A stretch of 64,000 bases of DNA from an unidentified bacterial endosymbiont (GCF_918797525.1 NZ_OU963893.1:2108001-2172000), one strand, 5' to 3'; shown: positions 9,831-20,290, counted from the stretch's first letter. Notes: generated by a model not told the origin, from the sequence alone. Numbers and translations: made by a program.

Positions 9831-11186
9831 ATGCAACAGAAATTAAACGTCGTAACCATTGGTGGCGGCAGCAGCTATACCCCAGAATTACTGGAAGGGT
9901 TCCTGAAACGTTATCATGAATTACCGGTCAGCGAATTATGGCTGGTGGATGTCGAAGAAGGTCAGGAAAAGCTGAATATTATCTTTGACCTGTGCCAGCG
10001 CATGGTTGAGAAAGCCGGTGTGCCGTTAACCGTACATAAAACCCTGGACCGCCGTCTGGCACTGAAAGATGCTGACTTTGTTACCACGCAGCTGCGCGTC
10101 GGCCAGTTGAAGGCGCGTGAGCTGGACGAGCGTATTCCACTGAGCCATGGTTACCTGGGCCAGGAAACCAACGGTGCGGGCGGTCTGTTTAAAGGTCTGC
10201 GTACCATTCCGGTCATTTTTGACATTATTAAAGACGTAGAAGAGATCTGTCCAAATGCGTGGGTGATTAACTTTACCAACCCGGCCGGCATGGTGACCGA
10301 AGCGGTTTACCGCCACACCCATTTCAAGCGTTTTATTGGCGTTTGTAATATTCCAATTGGTATGAAGATGTTCATCCGTGATGTGCTGGAATTGACCGAC
10401 AATGACGCTCTTTCCATCGATCTGTTTGGCCTGAACCATATGGTATTTATCAAAGACGTGATCGTTAACGGCACGTCGCGCTTTGACGAACTGCTCGACG
10501 GTGTGGCATCGGGCCGCCTGACTGCGGCATCGGTAAAAAATATTTTTGATCTGCCCTTCAGCGAAGGGCTGATACGGTCACTGAACCTGCTGCCATGTTC
10601 ATATCTGCTCTATTACTTTAAGCAGAAAGAGATGCTGGCTATTGAGATGGGCGAATACTATAAAGGCGGCGCACGTGCTCAGGTTGTGCAGAAAGTTGAA
10701 AAGCAGCTGTTTGATTTGTATAAAGATCCACACCTTAATGTCAAACCTAAAGAGCTAGAACAGCGCGGCGGGGCATACTATTCAGATGCCGCGTGCGAAG
10801 TGATCAACGCCATTTACAATGACAAGCAGGCGGAGCATTACGTCAACGTGCCGCACCACGGGCATATCGATAATATTCCGGCAGACTGGGCAATCGAGAT
10901 GACCTGCATCCTCGGTCGCGATGGCGCAACGCCGCATCCGCGCATTACTCACTTTGATGAAAAAGTCATGGGGCTTATTCATACCATCAAAGGCTTTGAA
11001 GTGGCGGCGAGCAATGCTGCGCTGAGCGGTGAACTGAATGACGTGCTTCTGGCGCTGAACCTCTGCCCGCTGGTGCATTCCGACCGCGATGCGGAAATCC
11101 TCGCGAGTGAGATGATCCTTGCGCACGAAAAATGGCTGCCAAATTTTGCTGCAACGGTTGAGAAACTCAGGTTCAAGCACCGTTAA
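9831..11186 (+). CDS. chbF: 6-phospho-beta-glucosidase / phospho-chitobiase (GH4)
   Basis: ChbF is a glycoside hydrolase family 4 enzyme that needs NAD+ and a divalent metal; it cleaves 6-phospho-chitobiose after ChbG has removed an acetyl group. The 451-residue protein has the N-terminal dinucleotide-binding motif [11 protein letters not shown], and the GH4 metal ligands are visible as C172 (GVCNIPIG) and H203 (GLNHMVF). A 110-base gap separates it from chbR; it contains a weak hairpin near 9725-9740 (GACGG and CCGTC). AGGGAGAAA precedes the ATG. Confidence 0.95.
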   Translation: MQQKLNVVTIGGGSSYTPELLEGFLKRYHELPVSELWLVDVEEGQEKLNIIFDLCQRMVEKAGVPLTVHKTLDRRLALKDADFVTTQLRVGQLKARELDERIPLSHGYLGQETNGAGGLFKGLRTIPVIFDIIKDVEEICPNAWVINFTNPAGMVTEAVYRHTHFKRFIGVCNIPIGMKMFIRDVLELTDNDALSIDLFGLNHMVFIKDVIVNGTSRFDELLDGVASGRLTAASVKNIFDLPFSEGLIRSLNLLPCSYLLYYFKQKEMLAIEMGEYYKGGARAQVVQKVEKQLFDLYKDPHLNVKPKELEQRGGAYYSDAACEVINAIYNDKQAEHYVNVPHHGHIDNIPADWAIEMTCILGRDGATPHPRITHFDEKVMGLIHTIKGFEVAASNAALSGELNDVLLALNLCPLVHSDRDAEILASEMILAHEKWLPNFAATVEKLRFKHR

Positions 11187-11197
11187 GGGGATCTACG

Positions 11198-11948
11198 ATG
11201 GAAAAACTGCTGATCGTAAATGCCGATGATTTTGGCCTGTCGAAGGGGCAGAACTACGGGATCGTTGAAGCTTGTCGTGGCGGGGTTGTGACCTCTACAA
11301 CGGCACTGGTTAACGGTGAAGCGGTTTGAACACGCGGCGCAGTTGAGCCGCGAGTTGCCGGCGTTGGGCGTGGGCATGCACTTTGTGCTGACGCTCGGAA
11401 TGCCGCTTTCACCGATGCCGGGCCTGACGCGCGATGGCCTGTTGGGGAAATGGATTTGGGAACAGGCAGAGCAGGGCGCGCTGCCACTCGATGAGATTGC
11501 CCGTGAACTGGATGGCCAGTTCAATCGCTTTATCGATCTCTTTGGCCGCGAACCGACGCATATCGATAGCCACCATCATGTGCACATGATCCCGGCGATC
11601 TTTGCCATTGTCGCCGACTTTGCCCAACGTAAAGGGGTGGCGATGCGCGTCGATCGTAAAGTGCAGGGGCTATCGCCTTTTACCGTGCCATCAACTGCGG
11701 GGTTCAGTAGCGCGTTTTATGGCGATGAAATCAGCGAAGCGCTGTTTCTGCAGGTTCTGGATGATTCCACCGCGCGCGGTGAACGATCGCTGGAAGTGAT
11801 GGCACACCCTGCGTTTGTCGATAATACCGTGCGTAAAAGTGCCTACTGCTGGCCACGTCTTGCGGAGCTGGAGGTGCTAACGTCGGCATCGCTGAAATAT
11901 GAGATTGCCGGGCGTGGATACCGTCCGGGGACGTTTCGGGATCTGTAA
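11198..11948 (+). pseudogene. chbG: chitooligosaccharide deacetylase ChbG, frameshifted
   Basis: ChbG removes an acetyl group from chitobiose-6-phosphate, which is needed for cleavage by ChbF and for induction by ChbR. The frame from ATG 11198 encodes a normal N-terminus ([18 protein letters not shown]) but stops at TGA 11327-11329 after 43 codons. The remainder, beginning [10 protein letters not shown], continues in the next frame to 11948 and carries DSHHHVHM and the family C-terminus. Removing one T from the TTT at 11325-11327 restores one 249-codon frame, the E. coli length. The divergence is otherwise that of a functional gene, so this is either a very recent mutation or a sequencing error. 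Confidence 0.9.
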
Positions 11949-11949
11949 T

Positions 11950-11980
11950 AAAAGCCCGGGGCGTTTTTGTCTTACCGGGC
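11950..11980 (-). terminator. probable terminator of katE
   Basis: On the minus strand GCCCGG and CCGGGC (arms 11954-11959 and 11975-11980) form a stem followed by TTTTATT. It lies about 45 bases beyond the katE stop, between katE and the convergent chbG. Confidence 0.5.
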
Positions 11981-11993
11981 CTGGGAATGAATG

Positions 11994-12025
11994 CCGGGGG
12001 AGCTTTTGCTCCACCCGGTTTTTTT
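11994..12025 (+). terminator. terminator of the chb operon
   Basis: A long GC-rich stem, CCGGGGGAGC with GCTCCACCCGG (one bulged A, TTTT loop), runs into a T7 tract at 12019-12025. The tract reaches the last codon of katE on the opposite strand. Confidence 0.75.
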
Positions 12026-14273
12026 ACGCCGGTATCTGGTCGGTTTTACTGCTTCGTGACCAAACGCGGTGCGCGGCGAGCAGATCGAAGAGGCGAGTCA
12101 TAAACGCATCGTCGACACTATCCCCTTCGACAATCCCTTCCTCCCCTTGATCCGCAACCTTCAACAGCGTTTTAAACTGGCGTGCATCGCCGGAGAGCGC
12201 AATCGGTTTCAGGTGCTTATAGGCTTCCAGCAGGTAATATGCAGCATCACCGCTTTTCAGCAAGCTGTCGATATCACCGCACGGCACAATCACCGCATCT
12301 ACCGTCAACGATGGCGCGCCGGCAAAGGTCGCCGCAATGGGCAGGACAGAGCCGTCATCGGCTGTCACTTCACCCATGCGGGAGTAGAGCAGTTTAGCGT
12401 GCACGCCTTTCGCTTTGAGCGCCTGCATAATGCCCAGAACGTCGCTGGCACGGGGGGTGTCGTTCAGTAAGATAGCCACCACGCGGCCTTTGATAGTCCC
12501 GCCCGGTACCGCATACAGGCTGAGGGACGGATCCTTTTTCAGCCCGTTCACGTCTTTCGCTGGCGCAGCATTACGCTGCTCGTCAGTAAGTGTGATACCC
12601 AGGTTATCCGCCACGCTCTGGGCAAGCTGGATATCGATATGGGCTAACTGATCGACCACGCGCTCACGAATGTACGTGCGCACTACTTTACTCAGTTCAA
12701 AGCTGAAACCGCCGATAATATGCTGCTGCTCAATCGGCGTCTGGCTGTTCCAGAACAGGCGAGGCTGGGCATAATATTCACCGAACGACGGGCTACGCTC
12801 GCGGATTTTGGTCCCTTCCACGCGCTCCTGATAAGATTCGAATCCGCCGCGTTTCGGCCCCGGAGGCGTTTCGCGCGGCCAGTTATCGTTAATTGAGTTC
12901 GGTTCATAGTTGGCCGGATTGGTGTCGATATCCTGGCGATGCATCCCATCGCGCTGGAAATTGTGATACGGACAGGTCGGGCGGTTAATCGGTATTTCGT
13001 GGAAGTTAGGCCCGCCAAGACGGCTGATTTGAGTATCGGTGTAGGAGAACAGACGTCCCTGCAAAAGAGGATCGTTAGAGAAATCAAGCCCGGGAACGAT
13101 ATGACCCGGATGAAACGCCACCTGTTCATTCTCGGCGAAGAAGTTGTCCGGGTTGCGGTTAAGCACCATTTTGCCCACCAGTTGCACCGGTACCAGCTCC
13201 TCCGGGATGAGTTTGGTGGGATCAAGGAGGTCGAAATCAAACTTAAATTCGTCCTCTTCCGGGATGAGCTGAAGCCCCAGCTCGTATTCCGGGAAGTCGC
13301 CAGCTTCAATGGATTCCCACAGTTCGCGGCGATGGAAGTCCGGATCGCGCCCGGTCAGTTTCTGCGCTTCATCCCACACCAGTGAGGCTTTACCCGCTAC
13401 GGGCTTCCAGTGGAAGCGTACAAAGGTGGCTTTGCCTTCTGCGTTGATCAAGCGGAAGGTGTGAATACCAAACCCTTCCATGGTGCGATAGCTGCGCGGG
13501 ATCCCTCGATCGGACATGGCCCACATCACGTTGTGCAGTGTCTCTGGCTGCAGGGAGACGTAGTCCCAGAAAGTATCGTGCGCGCTTTGTCCTTGCGGTA
13601 TGGCCCAGTGGGGTTCCGGTTTTACCGCATGGACAAAGTCCGGGAATTTGTGCGCATCCTGGATGAAGAAAACCGGTGTATTATTGCCGACCAGGTCGAA
13701 AATACCCTCATCGGTATAAAATTTCGTGGCGAAGCCGCGAATATCACGCACGGTGTCAGCCGAACCGGCCCCCCCTTGTACGGTGGAGAACCGCACAAAT
13801 ACCGGCGTAGTTTTATCCGGGTCGGAAAGAAAATCGGCTTTGGTGATCGCTTTCAGGCTTTTGTAAGGCTGAAAATAACCGTGTGCGGCTGACCCACGCG
13901 CGTGAACTATCCGCTCCGGAATTCGCTCGTGGTCAAAATGGGTGATTTTCTCCCGCAGGATGAAGTCTTCTAACAGCGTAGGGCCGCGCGTGCCCGCGCG
14001 AAGGGAGTTCTGGTCATCGGCGATACGGACGCCCTGATTGGTGGTAAGGGCATGATCTTCTCCATTCTTGCGGTGAGGCTCAAGAGCGTTAAGCTTCTCA
14101 TTTCCAGTGTCCGGGGATTTCAGGCTCCCCGGCGCCGTCGGTTGTTCTCCTGGGGCTGAAGGGCCGGGGGAAGGGCGATGAGAGCCGTCGGCAGGGGCCA
14201 GAGAGTCCATTCCCGGTTGTGATTCTTCAGTGCCATGAATGGGTGATTGATGTGTTTTATCGTTGTTAGACAT
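12024..14273 (-). CDS. katE: catalase HPII
   Basis: KatE is the large-subunit, haem d catalase that destroys hydrogen peroxide in stationary phase. The 749-residue protein is four residues shorter than E. coli HPII, the difference lying in the disordered N-terminus. Key residues are present with this offset: distal His in RIVHARGS (H124), Asn in LVGNNTP (N197) and proximal Tyr in RLFSYTDTQ. The C-terminal flavodoxin-like domain of large catalases is intact. Start: ATG 14273 with AGGAG about seven bases before it. It is a single gene; RpoS control is known for the family, but I did not identify its promoter. Confidence 0.96.
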   Translation of the reverse strand: MSNNDKTHQSPIHGTEESQPGMDSLAPADGSHRPSPGPSAPGEQPTAPGSLKSPDTGNEKLNALEPHRKNGEDHALTTNQGVRIADDQNSLRAGTRGPTLLEDFILREKITHFDHERIPERIVHARGSAAHGYFQPYKSLKAITKADFLSDPDKTTPVFVRFSTVQGGAGSADTVRDIRGFATKFYTDEGIFDLVGNNTPVFFIQDAHKFPDFVHAVKPEPHWAIPQGQSAHDTFWDYVSLQPETLHNVMWAMSDRGIPRSYRTMEGFGIHTFRLINAEGKATFVRFHWKPVAGKASLVWDEAQKLTGRDPDFHRRELWESIEAGDFPEYELGLQLIPEEDEFKFDFDLLDPTKLIPEELVPVQLVGKMVLNRNPDNFFAENEQVAFHPGHIVPGLDFSNDPLLQGRLFSYTDTQISRLGGPNFHEIPINRPTCPYHNFQRDGMHRQDIDTNPANYEPNSINDNWPRETPPGPKRGGFESYQERVEGTKIRERSPSFGEYYAQPRLFWNSQTPIEQQHIIGGFSFELSKVVRTYIRERVVDQLAHIDIQLAQSVADNLGITLTDEQRNAAPAKDVNGLKKDPSLSLYAVPGGTIKGRVVAILLNDTPRASDVLGIMQALKAKGVHAKLLYSRMGEVTADDGSVLPIAATFAGAPSLTVDAVIVPCGDIDSLLKSGDAAYYLLEAYKHLKPIALSGDARQFKTLLKVADQGEEGIVEGDSVDDAFMTRLFDLLAAHRVWSRSSKTDQIPA

Positions 14274-14476
14274 TGCACGCTACTCCTTTATTCGTTGCGA
14301 AAAACCTTATTAAGGGTAGACCAATGTGATAAAAGAGCTCAGGAAATCAGAGTTTTCAGACCCCGCTAAGAGCGAATGGCGCTATCTGCCGCACGCCAGG
14401 CGCGACGCGTGGGGGGAGAATCGGCTATGATAGAAATTTCCTGTATTCAGAATTTGCTTTAGTGAATCCGTCGCTT

Positions 14477-14716
14477 ATGAAACCGCTTCGTCAACAAAAC
14501 CGCCAGGTTGTTAACTATGTCCCCCGCGTTGAACCGGCGCCGCCTGACCACGCCCTTAAAGTGGAGGGGTTTCGCGATGTCTGGCGGCTGCGGGGCAAAT
14601 ATGTGGCCTTCGTGCTGACGGGCGAGCATTTCCGCCGCTCGCCGGTATTTACGGTGCCTGAAGCGGCGCAAAGATGGGCGGAGCAGATCCGCCAGGATGA
14701 AGAAATAGAAGAATAA
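14477..14716 (+). CDS. cedA: cell division activator CedA
   Basis: CedA is a small DNA-binding protein first found to restore division in over-replicating dnaAcos cells and later shown to bind RNA polymerase. The 79-residue product begins MKPLRQQNRQ and ends in an acidic tail, matching E. coli CedA over its full length with the conserved centre FRDVWRLRGKYVAFVL. No strong ribosome-binding site precedes ATG 14477; an in-frame GTG at 14462 would add five residues. It is divergent from katE. Confidence 0.88.
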   Translation: MKPLRQQNRQVVNYVPRVEPAPPDHALKVEGFRDVWRLRGKYVAFVLTGEHFRRSPVFTVPEAAQRWAEQIRQDEEIEE

Positions 14717-14805
14717 TAGCGATTAAATTGATAATGCCTTGTTCTGAGAATGTTTTTTTAACTTCATTTATGGGGTCAATTCAAAAAACGAGGTTCGTCA
14801 GCAAT

Positions 14806-14831
14806 CTGAAACCGCCATCAGGCGGTTTCTC
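14806..14831. terminator. bidirectional terminator between cedA and tcyP
   Basis: A perfect 9-bp stem, GAAACCGCC and GGCGGTTTC with an ATCA loop (14808-14829), lies between these convergent genes, about 18 bases from the tcyP stop. T-runs on both sides are weak. Confidence 0.55.
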
Positions 14832-14846
14832 CATTTTGGTAAGTAC

Positions 14847-16238
14847 TTAACGGTGCGCCAGTTCGGCGTCGTCTTCACTTTCCAGAACAGCTTTATCCGT
14901 CTGTTTGAGCCACTGGCTGGTGAGCGTACCGGCTGTCATTGAGCCGCTTACGTTCAGCGCGGTACGGCCCATGTCGATCAGCGGTTCGACAGAAATCAGC
15001 AGGGCAACCAGCGTGACCGGCAGACCCAGTGCGGGCAGAACAATCAGCGCCGCGAAGGTAGCGCCGCCGCCGACGCCCGCCACGCCTGCGGAGCTTATGG
15101 TCACAATACCGACCAGCGTCGCAATCCAGACGGGATCAAGCGGGTTAATCCCCACCGTCGGTGCGACCATCACTGCCAGCATTGCCGGATAGAGGCCTGC
15201 GCAACCGTTCTGACCAATGGTGGCGCCAAAAGAGGCAGAGAAGCTCGCAATTGACTCTGGCACACCAAGTCGGCGGGTTTGCGCTTCCACGTTCAGCGGG
15301 ATAGAGGCTGCACTGGAGCGGCTGGTGAACGCGAAGGTCAGTACCGGCCATACTTTGCGGAAGTATTTCAGCGGGCTTACACCGTTCACGCCCAGCAGGA
15401 TACCGTGCACCACAAACATGATGCCTAGACCCAGGTAAGAGGCAATGACAAAGCTACCCAGCTTGATAATGTCCTGAATATTGGAGCCTGCAACCACTTT
15501 GGTCATCAGCGCGAGCACGCCATAGGGCGTTAACTGCATAACCAGACGAACCAGTTTCATTACCCAGCTTTGCAGGATATCAATAGCGTTAAGGACACGC
15601 TCGCCCTTTGGCGCGTCGTCTTTCAACAGCTTAAGCGCCGCCACACCGAGGAATGCGGCAAAGATCACCACGCTAATGATGGACGTTGGGCTTGCACCGG
15701 TGAGATCAGCAAACGGATTCTTCGGAATGAAGGACAACACCATCTGTGGAACGGTAAGATCGGCGACTTTACCAACATAGTTGGTCTGGATCGCGGTCAG
15801 GCGAGCCGTTTCTGCGCTACCCTGAACCAGCCCTTCAGCGGTCAAGCCAAACAGGTTGGTCACCAACACGCCGACCAGCGCGGCGATAAGCGTCGTGAAT
15901 AACAGCGTCCCGATGGTCAGGAAGCTGATTTTGCCCAACTGGGTGGCATTATGTAAACGGGCGACGGCACTCAGAATTGAGGCAAACACCAGCGGCATGA
16001 CGATCATCTGCAGCAGTTGCACATAGCCATTACCAACAATGTTGAACCACTGAATGGACTCTTTCAGTACCGGGTTATCAGAGCCGTAGAGTGCGTGTAA
16101 TACCAGACCAAATACCACACCCATTCCCAGACCCACCAGGACTTTCTTCGCCAAACTCCACTGTTTGTGGCGCGCCTGCGCGAGAAGCAATAGCAATACA
16201 ACGAACACGACAATGTTCGCGATGAGTGGAAAATTCAT
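14847..16238 (-). CDS. tcyP: L-cystine/cation symporter TcyP
   Basis: TcyP (formerly YdjN) imports L-cystine together with cations; it belongs to the dicarboxylate/amino acid:cation symporter family. The 463 residues equal the E. coli length. The protein has about eight hydrophobic segments plus the family's re-entrant region, with a serine-rich stretch ([14 protein letters not shown]) and a later [11 protein letters not shown] motif. The minus-strand ATG has AGGAGA upstream. It is monocistronic. Confidence 0.94.
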   Translation of the reverse strand: MNFPLIANIVVFVVLLLLLAQARHKQWSLAKKVLVGLGMGVVFGLVLHALYGSDNPVLKESIQWFNIVGNGYVQLLQMIVMPLVFASILSAVARLHNATQLGKISFLTIGTLLFTTLIAALVGVLVTNLFGLTAEGLVQGSAETARLTAIQTNYVGKVADLTVPQMVLSFIPKNPFADLTGASPTSIISVVIFAAFLGVAALKLLKDDAPKGERVLNAIDILQSWVMKLVRLVMQLTPYGVLALMTKVVAGSNIQDIIKLGSFVIASYLGLGIMFVVHGILLGVNGVSPLKYFRKVWPVLTFAFTSRSSAASIPLNVEAQTRRLGVPESIASFSASFGATIGQNGCAGLYPAMLAVMVAPTVGINPLDPVWIATLVGIVTISSAGVAGVGGGATFAALIVLPALGLPVTLVALLISVEPLIDMGRTALNVSGSMTAGTLTSQWLKQTDKAVLESEDDAELAHR

Positions 16239-16365
16239 CCCCGTTCTCCTGATTTATTTTGCGGTCGGTTTTTACCGAGCCTGTTGGCGCAAGGTTAGCA
16301 GAAGTGTGATGTCGCGCTTATATCCAAATGGAATGGTTTATGACAAATGTGATTATTTTGTATGT

Positions 16366-16956
16366 TTAATGTTCAATCTGGTGATTAATAAAACGATTGA
16401 ACTGAAACTGCAAGGAGTTGATCATCTGTGACGACCAGCGCACTGCACTGTTGTCGGGCAATGTCTGCGGCATCCAGACCGCGTATGCGAACAGCGCCAT
16501 ACACAGGACGCGCTCAAGCTGATTACCCTTCTGCGGGGCGAGAACAGGAAAACGAAAACGCCATCGACAGGGCCAAAGTAGCGGAACCCCTGCCGGTGTC
16601 AGCATATCCGCAAGGATATGGCTCACGTAACCTAGCACCATACCCTGTATGGCATCGGCCGGCACTATCCAGGTTTCGGGCACTTTGAGATAAAACAGCG
16701 TGAGCAAACCGAACATGGCCAGCAGGCTATGGGTGAACCCACGGTGGCCGAAGGCGCGGGCGATTGGTTTTGATATCCACCGCAACCGCTGCCCAAGAAA
16801 CGATTTAGGGTGATCGATGTCGGGTAACAGACAGGTCAACACGGCAGAAGGGACGATATGCCACCAGTCCCCCTGCGCCAGCACAGGGGTAAGTTCAGCA
16901 TTTTTAGCAAATACTGCACACGCGATTGAAAAAAGCAGGTGGCCTTCCGCCGTCAT
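16366..16956 (-). CDS. ydjM: SOS-induced inner-membrane protein YdjM
   Basis: YdjM is a multi-spanning membrane protein of the YfhO/YdjM metal-dependent-hydrolase-like (DUF457) group; its role is unknown, though it is a known LexA target. The 196-residue product (E. coli length) shows the family signature LLPDIDHPKS and a later HRGFTHSLL, which supply conserved Asp and His residues. I use ATG 16956 (MTAEGHLLF) and not the ATG 12 bases upstream because the family starts there. A canonical LexA box lies 17 bases upstream. Confidence 0.9.
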   Translation of the reverse strand: MTAEGHLLFSIACAVFAKNAELTPVLAQGDWWHIVPSAVLTCLLPDIDHPKSFLGQRLRWISKPIARAFGHRGFTHSLLAMFGLLTLFYLKVPETWIVPADAIQGMVLGYVSHILADMLTPAGVPLLWPCRWRFRFPVLAPQKGNQLERVLCMALFAYAVWMPQTLPDNSAVRWSSQMINSLQFQFNRFINHQIEH

Positions 16957-16972
16957 GATATCACCCACAAAA

Positions 16973-16988
16973 CTGTCAATTCATACAG
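16973..16988 (-). promoter_or_regulatory. LexA box of ydjM
   Basis: CTGTCAATTCATACAG is a perfect CTGT, eight bases, ACAG operator. A second, degenerate copy (TACTGTATAAAAACCCTA on the minus strand) lies about 10 bases further upstream near 16990-17009; E. coli ydjM also has two boxes. Confidence 0.87.
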
Positions 16989-17048
16989 TATAGGGTTTTT
17001 ATACAGTAGGCGAAAGCGGTGACGGTGTAACTCTTTGTCAAAAAGCTC

Positions 17049-17810
17049 TTACCGCGCCAGCCAGCCACCGTCTACGGCTAAAGTATAACCGTTCACGTAA
17101 TCTGACGCGCTCGAGGCTAAAAAGACCACCGGCCCCTGCAGATCGTCCGGGGTTCCCCAGCGTCCGGCGGGAATTCTGTCGAGGATCGCATGGCTCCGCT
17201 GTTCGTCATCCCGTAGCTGTTGGGTATTATTGGTTGCCATATACCCCGGCGCAATGGCATTAACGTTAATGCCGTGGGTCGCCCATTCGTTTGCCAGCAG
17301 TCGCGTAATGCCCAGAATACCGCTTTTGGACGCGGTATAGGAGGGAACGCGGATCCCGCCCTGGAATGAGAGCATCGACGCGATATTGACAATTTTGCCG
17401 CCCTGACCCTGGGTGATAAATTGCTTTGCCACCGCCTGGGAGAGAAAAAACACCGATTTAAGGTTAAGATTGACCACCTCATCCCACTCTTTTTCACGGA
17501 ATGCCAGTGCATCCTCCCGACGAATAGTGCCAGCATTATTGACCAGAATATCGATGCGTCCCATCTCTGCAACCGCATCGTCCACCACACTTTGCAGGCT
17601 CTCTTGCTGTCCCAGGTCGGCCCGAATCGCCATAAATCGTCTCCCGAGGGCTATGACCTTCAGGGCGGTTTCCGCCGGCTCCTTACGGTTTACGCCAACG
17701 ATATCGCAGCCCGCTTGCGCCAGGGCGATCGCCATGCCTTGCCCGAGACCGGTATCACATCCGGTGACGATGGCAACTTTTCCTGAAAGAGTGAAAGCAT
17801 CCAGTATCAT
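17049..17810 (-). CDS. kduD: 2-dehydro-3-deoxy-D-gluconate 5-dehydrogenase (KduD-type SDR)
   Basis: This short-chain dehydrogenase/reductase closely matches KduD, which interconverts 2,5-diketo-3-deoxygluconate and KDG in hexuronate catabolism. The 253 residues from ATG 17810 equal KduD's length. The cofactor motif TGCDTGLGQG (residues 16-25), NNAG at 91-94, S145 and Y158xxxK162 form the classical SDR active site. An upstream in-frame ATG at 17840 would add ten residues, but GAGG is well placed for 17810. The usual partner kduI and other pectin genes are absent nearby; E. coli K-12 has no gene here between ydjM and hxpB. The exact substrate is inferred. Confidence 0.82.
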   Translation of the reverse strand: MILDAFTLSGKVAIVTGCDTGLGQGMAIALAQAGCDIVGVNRKEPAETALKVIALGRRFMAIRADLGQQESLQSVVDDAVAEMGRIDILVNNAGTIRREDALAFREKEWDEVVNLNLKSVFFLSQAVAKQFITQGQGGKIVNIASMLSFQGGIRVPSYTASKSGILGITRLLANEWATHGINVNAIAPGYMATNNTQQLRDDEQRSHAILDRIPAGRWGTPDDLQGPVVFLASSASDYVNGYTLAVDGGWLAR

Positions 17811-17904
17811 ACGTGCCTCAGAGGTAGGGGTTATTATCATTCTGAAGGTAAGAATAGGAGGCAGAAGGTAGAAAAGCAGATAAAATGAAACGCTGTTTTA
17901 TTTA

Positions 17905-17931
17905 ACAATTAAGGCAGCGCGTCGCTGCCTT
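17905..17931 (-). terminator. terminator of hxpB
   Basis: A perfect 9-bp stem, AAGGCAGCG and CGCTGCCTT with a 3-nt loop, lies 11 bases beyond the hxpB stop and is followed on the minus strand by a short T-rich stretch. Confidence 0.65.
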
Positions 17932-17941
17932 AGGGGGGAGA

Positions 17942-18613
17942 TTATTCACCGCGCAAATATTGCCCGGTAAGCTCAGTCAGTGAATTCAGCCTAACGTCGG
18001 CCAGCGCAAAGCGGGGGTCATGACGGCCTTCTTCAGCAGGAACGACAATGGAACGCATGCGTGCGGCTTTACAGGCCACCATACCGTTAACGGAATCTTC
18101 CAGCGCGACACAGGTGAGCGGATCCAGCCCCAGTCTGGCAGCACAATCCAAATAGACCTGAGGGTGTGGCTTGCTGTAGGGAAGCTTTTCAGCGGAGGCC
18201 AGGGCGTCGAAGCTATCGCGCAGATCAAACATGATAAGCACTTTTTCCAGCATATGCAGCGGCGAGGCGGAGGCCAGACCGACTTTAAGACCCTGCGCTT
18301 TACATAACGCGATGGCTTCGCGAACGCCCGGCAGCAGCGGCTTATATTCTTCTACCAGGGTAGTTGCGCGGGAGATGATTCGCGCGGTCACTTCATCGCG
18401 GTCGGGACCAGCCCATGGCTGTTGGGCATACCAAAGCGCCACAACCATATCGATGCGCAGACCAAGGGTATCCGGGAGTTCATTACGACGGCTGATATCA
18501 ACGCCAAGGCTGGCAATGACGTCCAGTTCGGCACGATCCCACAGCGGCTCGGAATCAATTAGCAGTCCATCCATATCAAAAATAGCGGCAAGAATCTGGC
18601 GCGATGACGACAT
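17942..18613 (-). CDS. hxpB: hexitol phosphatase B (HAD family)
   Basis: HxpB (YniC) is a haloacid dehalogenase-superfamily phosphatase acting on 2-deoxyglucose-6-phosphate and hexitol phosphates. The 223-residue product shows HAD motif I as IFDMDGLLIDSEP (D13 nucleophile, D15 acid/base), motif II as LASAS, a lysine in KPHPQVYLD, and motif III ALEDSVNG. A beta-phosphoglucomutase-like helical cap lies between motifs I and II. The length equals E. coli YniC within one residue. AGGAGA precedes the start. Confidence 0.93.
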   Translation of the reverse strand: MSSSRQILAAIFDMDGLLIDSEPLWDRAELDVIASLGVDISRRNELPDTLGLRIDMVVALWYAQQPWAGPDRDEVTARIISRATTLVEEYKPLLPGVREAIALCKAQGLKVGLASASPLHMLEKVLIMFDLRDSFDALASAEKLPYSKPHPQVYLDCAARLGLDPLTCVALEDSVNGMVACKAARMRSIVVPAEEGRHDPRFALADVRLNSLTELTGQYLRGE

Positions 18614-18751
18614 TACAACGTCTCCTTATCTAAAGGGGCCGGGAAAGGCTAAGTATAAGCAATTTAGCATATTGCTTTTAAACAGCGGGCGAAAATGATG
18701 GGCAACAGGTAGACTTAGGCACAAATCACGCGTCTTTATAAAGGGGAACTG

Positions 18752-19288
18752 ATGACGTATCAACAAGCTGGACGCATCGCAGTCTTAAAACGTATTGCGG
18801 GCTGGGTGATTTTTATTCCAGCCGTTATTTCCACACTGATTTCCGTGCTTAAATTTATGTACGACCGCAGTGAAAAACAGGCGGGTATCGATGCGGTAAT
18901 GCTTGATTTTGCGCATGTTATGATTGAAATGATGCGATTCAATACGCCTTTCCTGAATATTTTCTGGTTCAACTCGCCAACCCCGGATTTCCACCAGCAA
19001 ATGAATATTGGCTTTTGGATCATCTACGCGCTGATCTTCATCGCCATGGCATTGCAGGCCTCGGGAGCGCGCATGAGCCGCCAGACGCGTTTTTTGCGCG
19101 AAGGGGTGGAAGACCAGCTGATTCTGGAGAAGACCAAAGGGGCGGATGGCTTAAGCCGTGCGCAGATTGAGTCCCGTATTGTTGTTCCGCGTCATACCAT
19201 TTTTCTGCAGATTTTCCCGCTGTATATCTTGCCGGTCATTATCATTGTGGCAGGGTACTTCTTTTTCTCGTTGTTGGGCTTTCTGTAA
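18752..19288 (+). CDS. yniB: YniB-family inner-membrane protein
   Basis: The product is 178 residues, the same length as E. coli YniB, a conserved membrane protein of unknown function. Three hydrophobic segments are visible (about residues 14-34, 88-104 and 150-176), with a charged loop between. GGGGAACTG precedes the ATG. It is divergent from hxpB and convergent with yniA. Confidence 0.88.
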   Translation: MTYQQAGRIAVLKRIAGWVIFIPAVISTLISVLKFMYDRSEKQAGIDAVMLDFAHVMIEMMRFNTPFLNIFWFNSPTPDFHQQMNIGFWIIYALIFIAMALQASGARMSRQTRFLREGVEDQLILEKTKGADGLSRAQIESRIVVPRHTIFLQIFPLYILPVIIIVAGYFFFSLLGFL

Positions 19289-19291
19289 TCT

Positions 19292-19318
19292 AAAAGGGTG
19301 GCGACAGGCCACCCATTC
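19292..19318. terminator. bidirectional terminator between yniB and yniA
   Basis: A 7-bp stem, GGGTGGC and GCCACCC with a 5-nt loop, lies in the 33-base gap between convergent stops. T-rich flanks occur on both strands (ATTCTT on plus, TTTTAG on minus). Confidence 0.65.
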
Positions 19319-19321
19319 TTC

Positions 19322-20185
19322 CTACGCCGCCAGCAGCATGCGTTCCAGCGCGCGCTGGGCCTGAACCAAATGCCCGCCACCAAAGAGGATCGCCCGGTTC
19401 ATCAGGGTGTATAGCTGATACACCGGCTGGCGTTCGAGGAAATCGGGCGGCAGCGGTGAGACAGATTGATACCCGTCGTAAATTTGCGGCGGCTGCTCAG
19501 GGTGAAGGGGGAGCATCGCAAGGTCGCATTCCCGGTCGCCCCAGTAGCAGGCAGGGTCGAAGATATAGGGCCCCTCCGGGCCCAGCGCGCAGTTTTCAGA
19601 CCACAAATCACCGTGTAGCAAGGCGGGTTGGGGCTGGTGTGACGCCAGGCGTTGCTGAACATGCCCGACGATGGCGTCAATATTGCCAAACTGAAGCCCT
19701 TTCTCGGCGGCCAGCTCCAGCTGCCAGCCGATACGCTGCTCGGCGAAAAAGGTTGACCAGCGGCGTTGCCAGGTATTGGGCTGCGGCGTGGTAGAGAGAT
19801 CGTTGTCAAAATCGAGGCCAAACTGCGGCTGGTCGCTCCATTGATGCAGGCGCGCAAGCTGTTGCCCCAGAATGAAGGCGTTGTGAGCATCTAACGGGCG
19901 GGCGGGAAGATATTCCATCACCAAAAAACTGTAGTCACGGTCGCTGCCTACGGCACAGACCTGTGGCACGCGGACCGTTTTACTGCGCGAGAGCAGTTCC
20001 AGCTGATCGGCTTCAGCAGTGAAAATGGGCAGTAGCTCCCGCTCATCGCATTTAACGAAAAGATCGCGTCCAGCGTAGCGTAAATGCCATGCGGCGTGGA
20101 TCTCTCCGCCTGGCAGTTCGTTACGCAATTCAATTTCACCTTCACCAAGTTGCTCACGTAAAAGATGACTGATAGCCTGCCACAT
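19322..20185 (-). CDS. yniA: fructosamine-kinase-family protein YniA
   Basis: YniA belongs to the fructosamine/ketosamine-3-kinase family (aminoglycoside phosphotransferase fold); bacterial members phosphorylate glycated amines, but the substrate in enterics is not certain. The 287-residue product shows the catalytic loop LLHGDLWSENC and the metal-binding FDPACYWGDRECDLAM (DPA replaces the DFG-like aspartate, as in the family). The length is within one residue of E. coli YniA. Confidence 0.9.
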   Translation of the reverse strand: MWQAISHLLREQLGEGEIELRNELPGGEIHAAWHLRYAGRDLFVKCDERELLPIFTAEADQLELLSRSKTVRVPQVCAVGSDRDYSFLVMEYLPARPLDAHNAFILGQQLARLHQWSDQPQFGLDFDNDLSTTPQPNTWQRRWSTFFAEQRIGWQLELAAEKGLQFGNIDAIVGHVQQRLASHQPQPALLHGDLWSENCALGPEGPYIFDPACYWGDRECDLAMLPLHPEQPPQIYDGYQSVSPLPPDFLERQPVYQLYTLMNRAILFGGGHLVQAQRALERMLLAA

Positions 20186-20290
20186 GATATCTCTCCCATG
20201 TTGTCTGCCAGATCATAACGTTAGCGCATAATGGCGGTAAAAAAATACGCACTAACGCACACCTGAGCGGTTTAATTTCATGCAGGGCGC

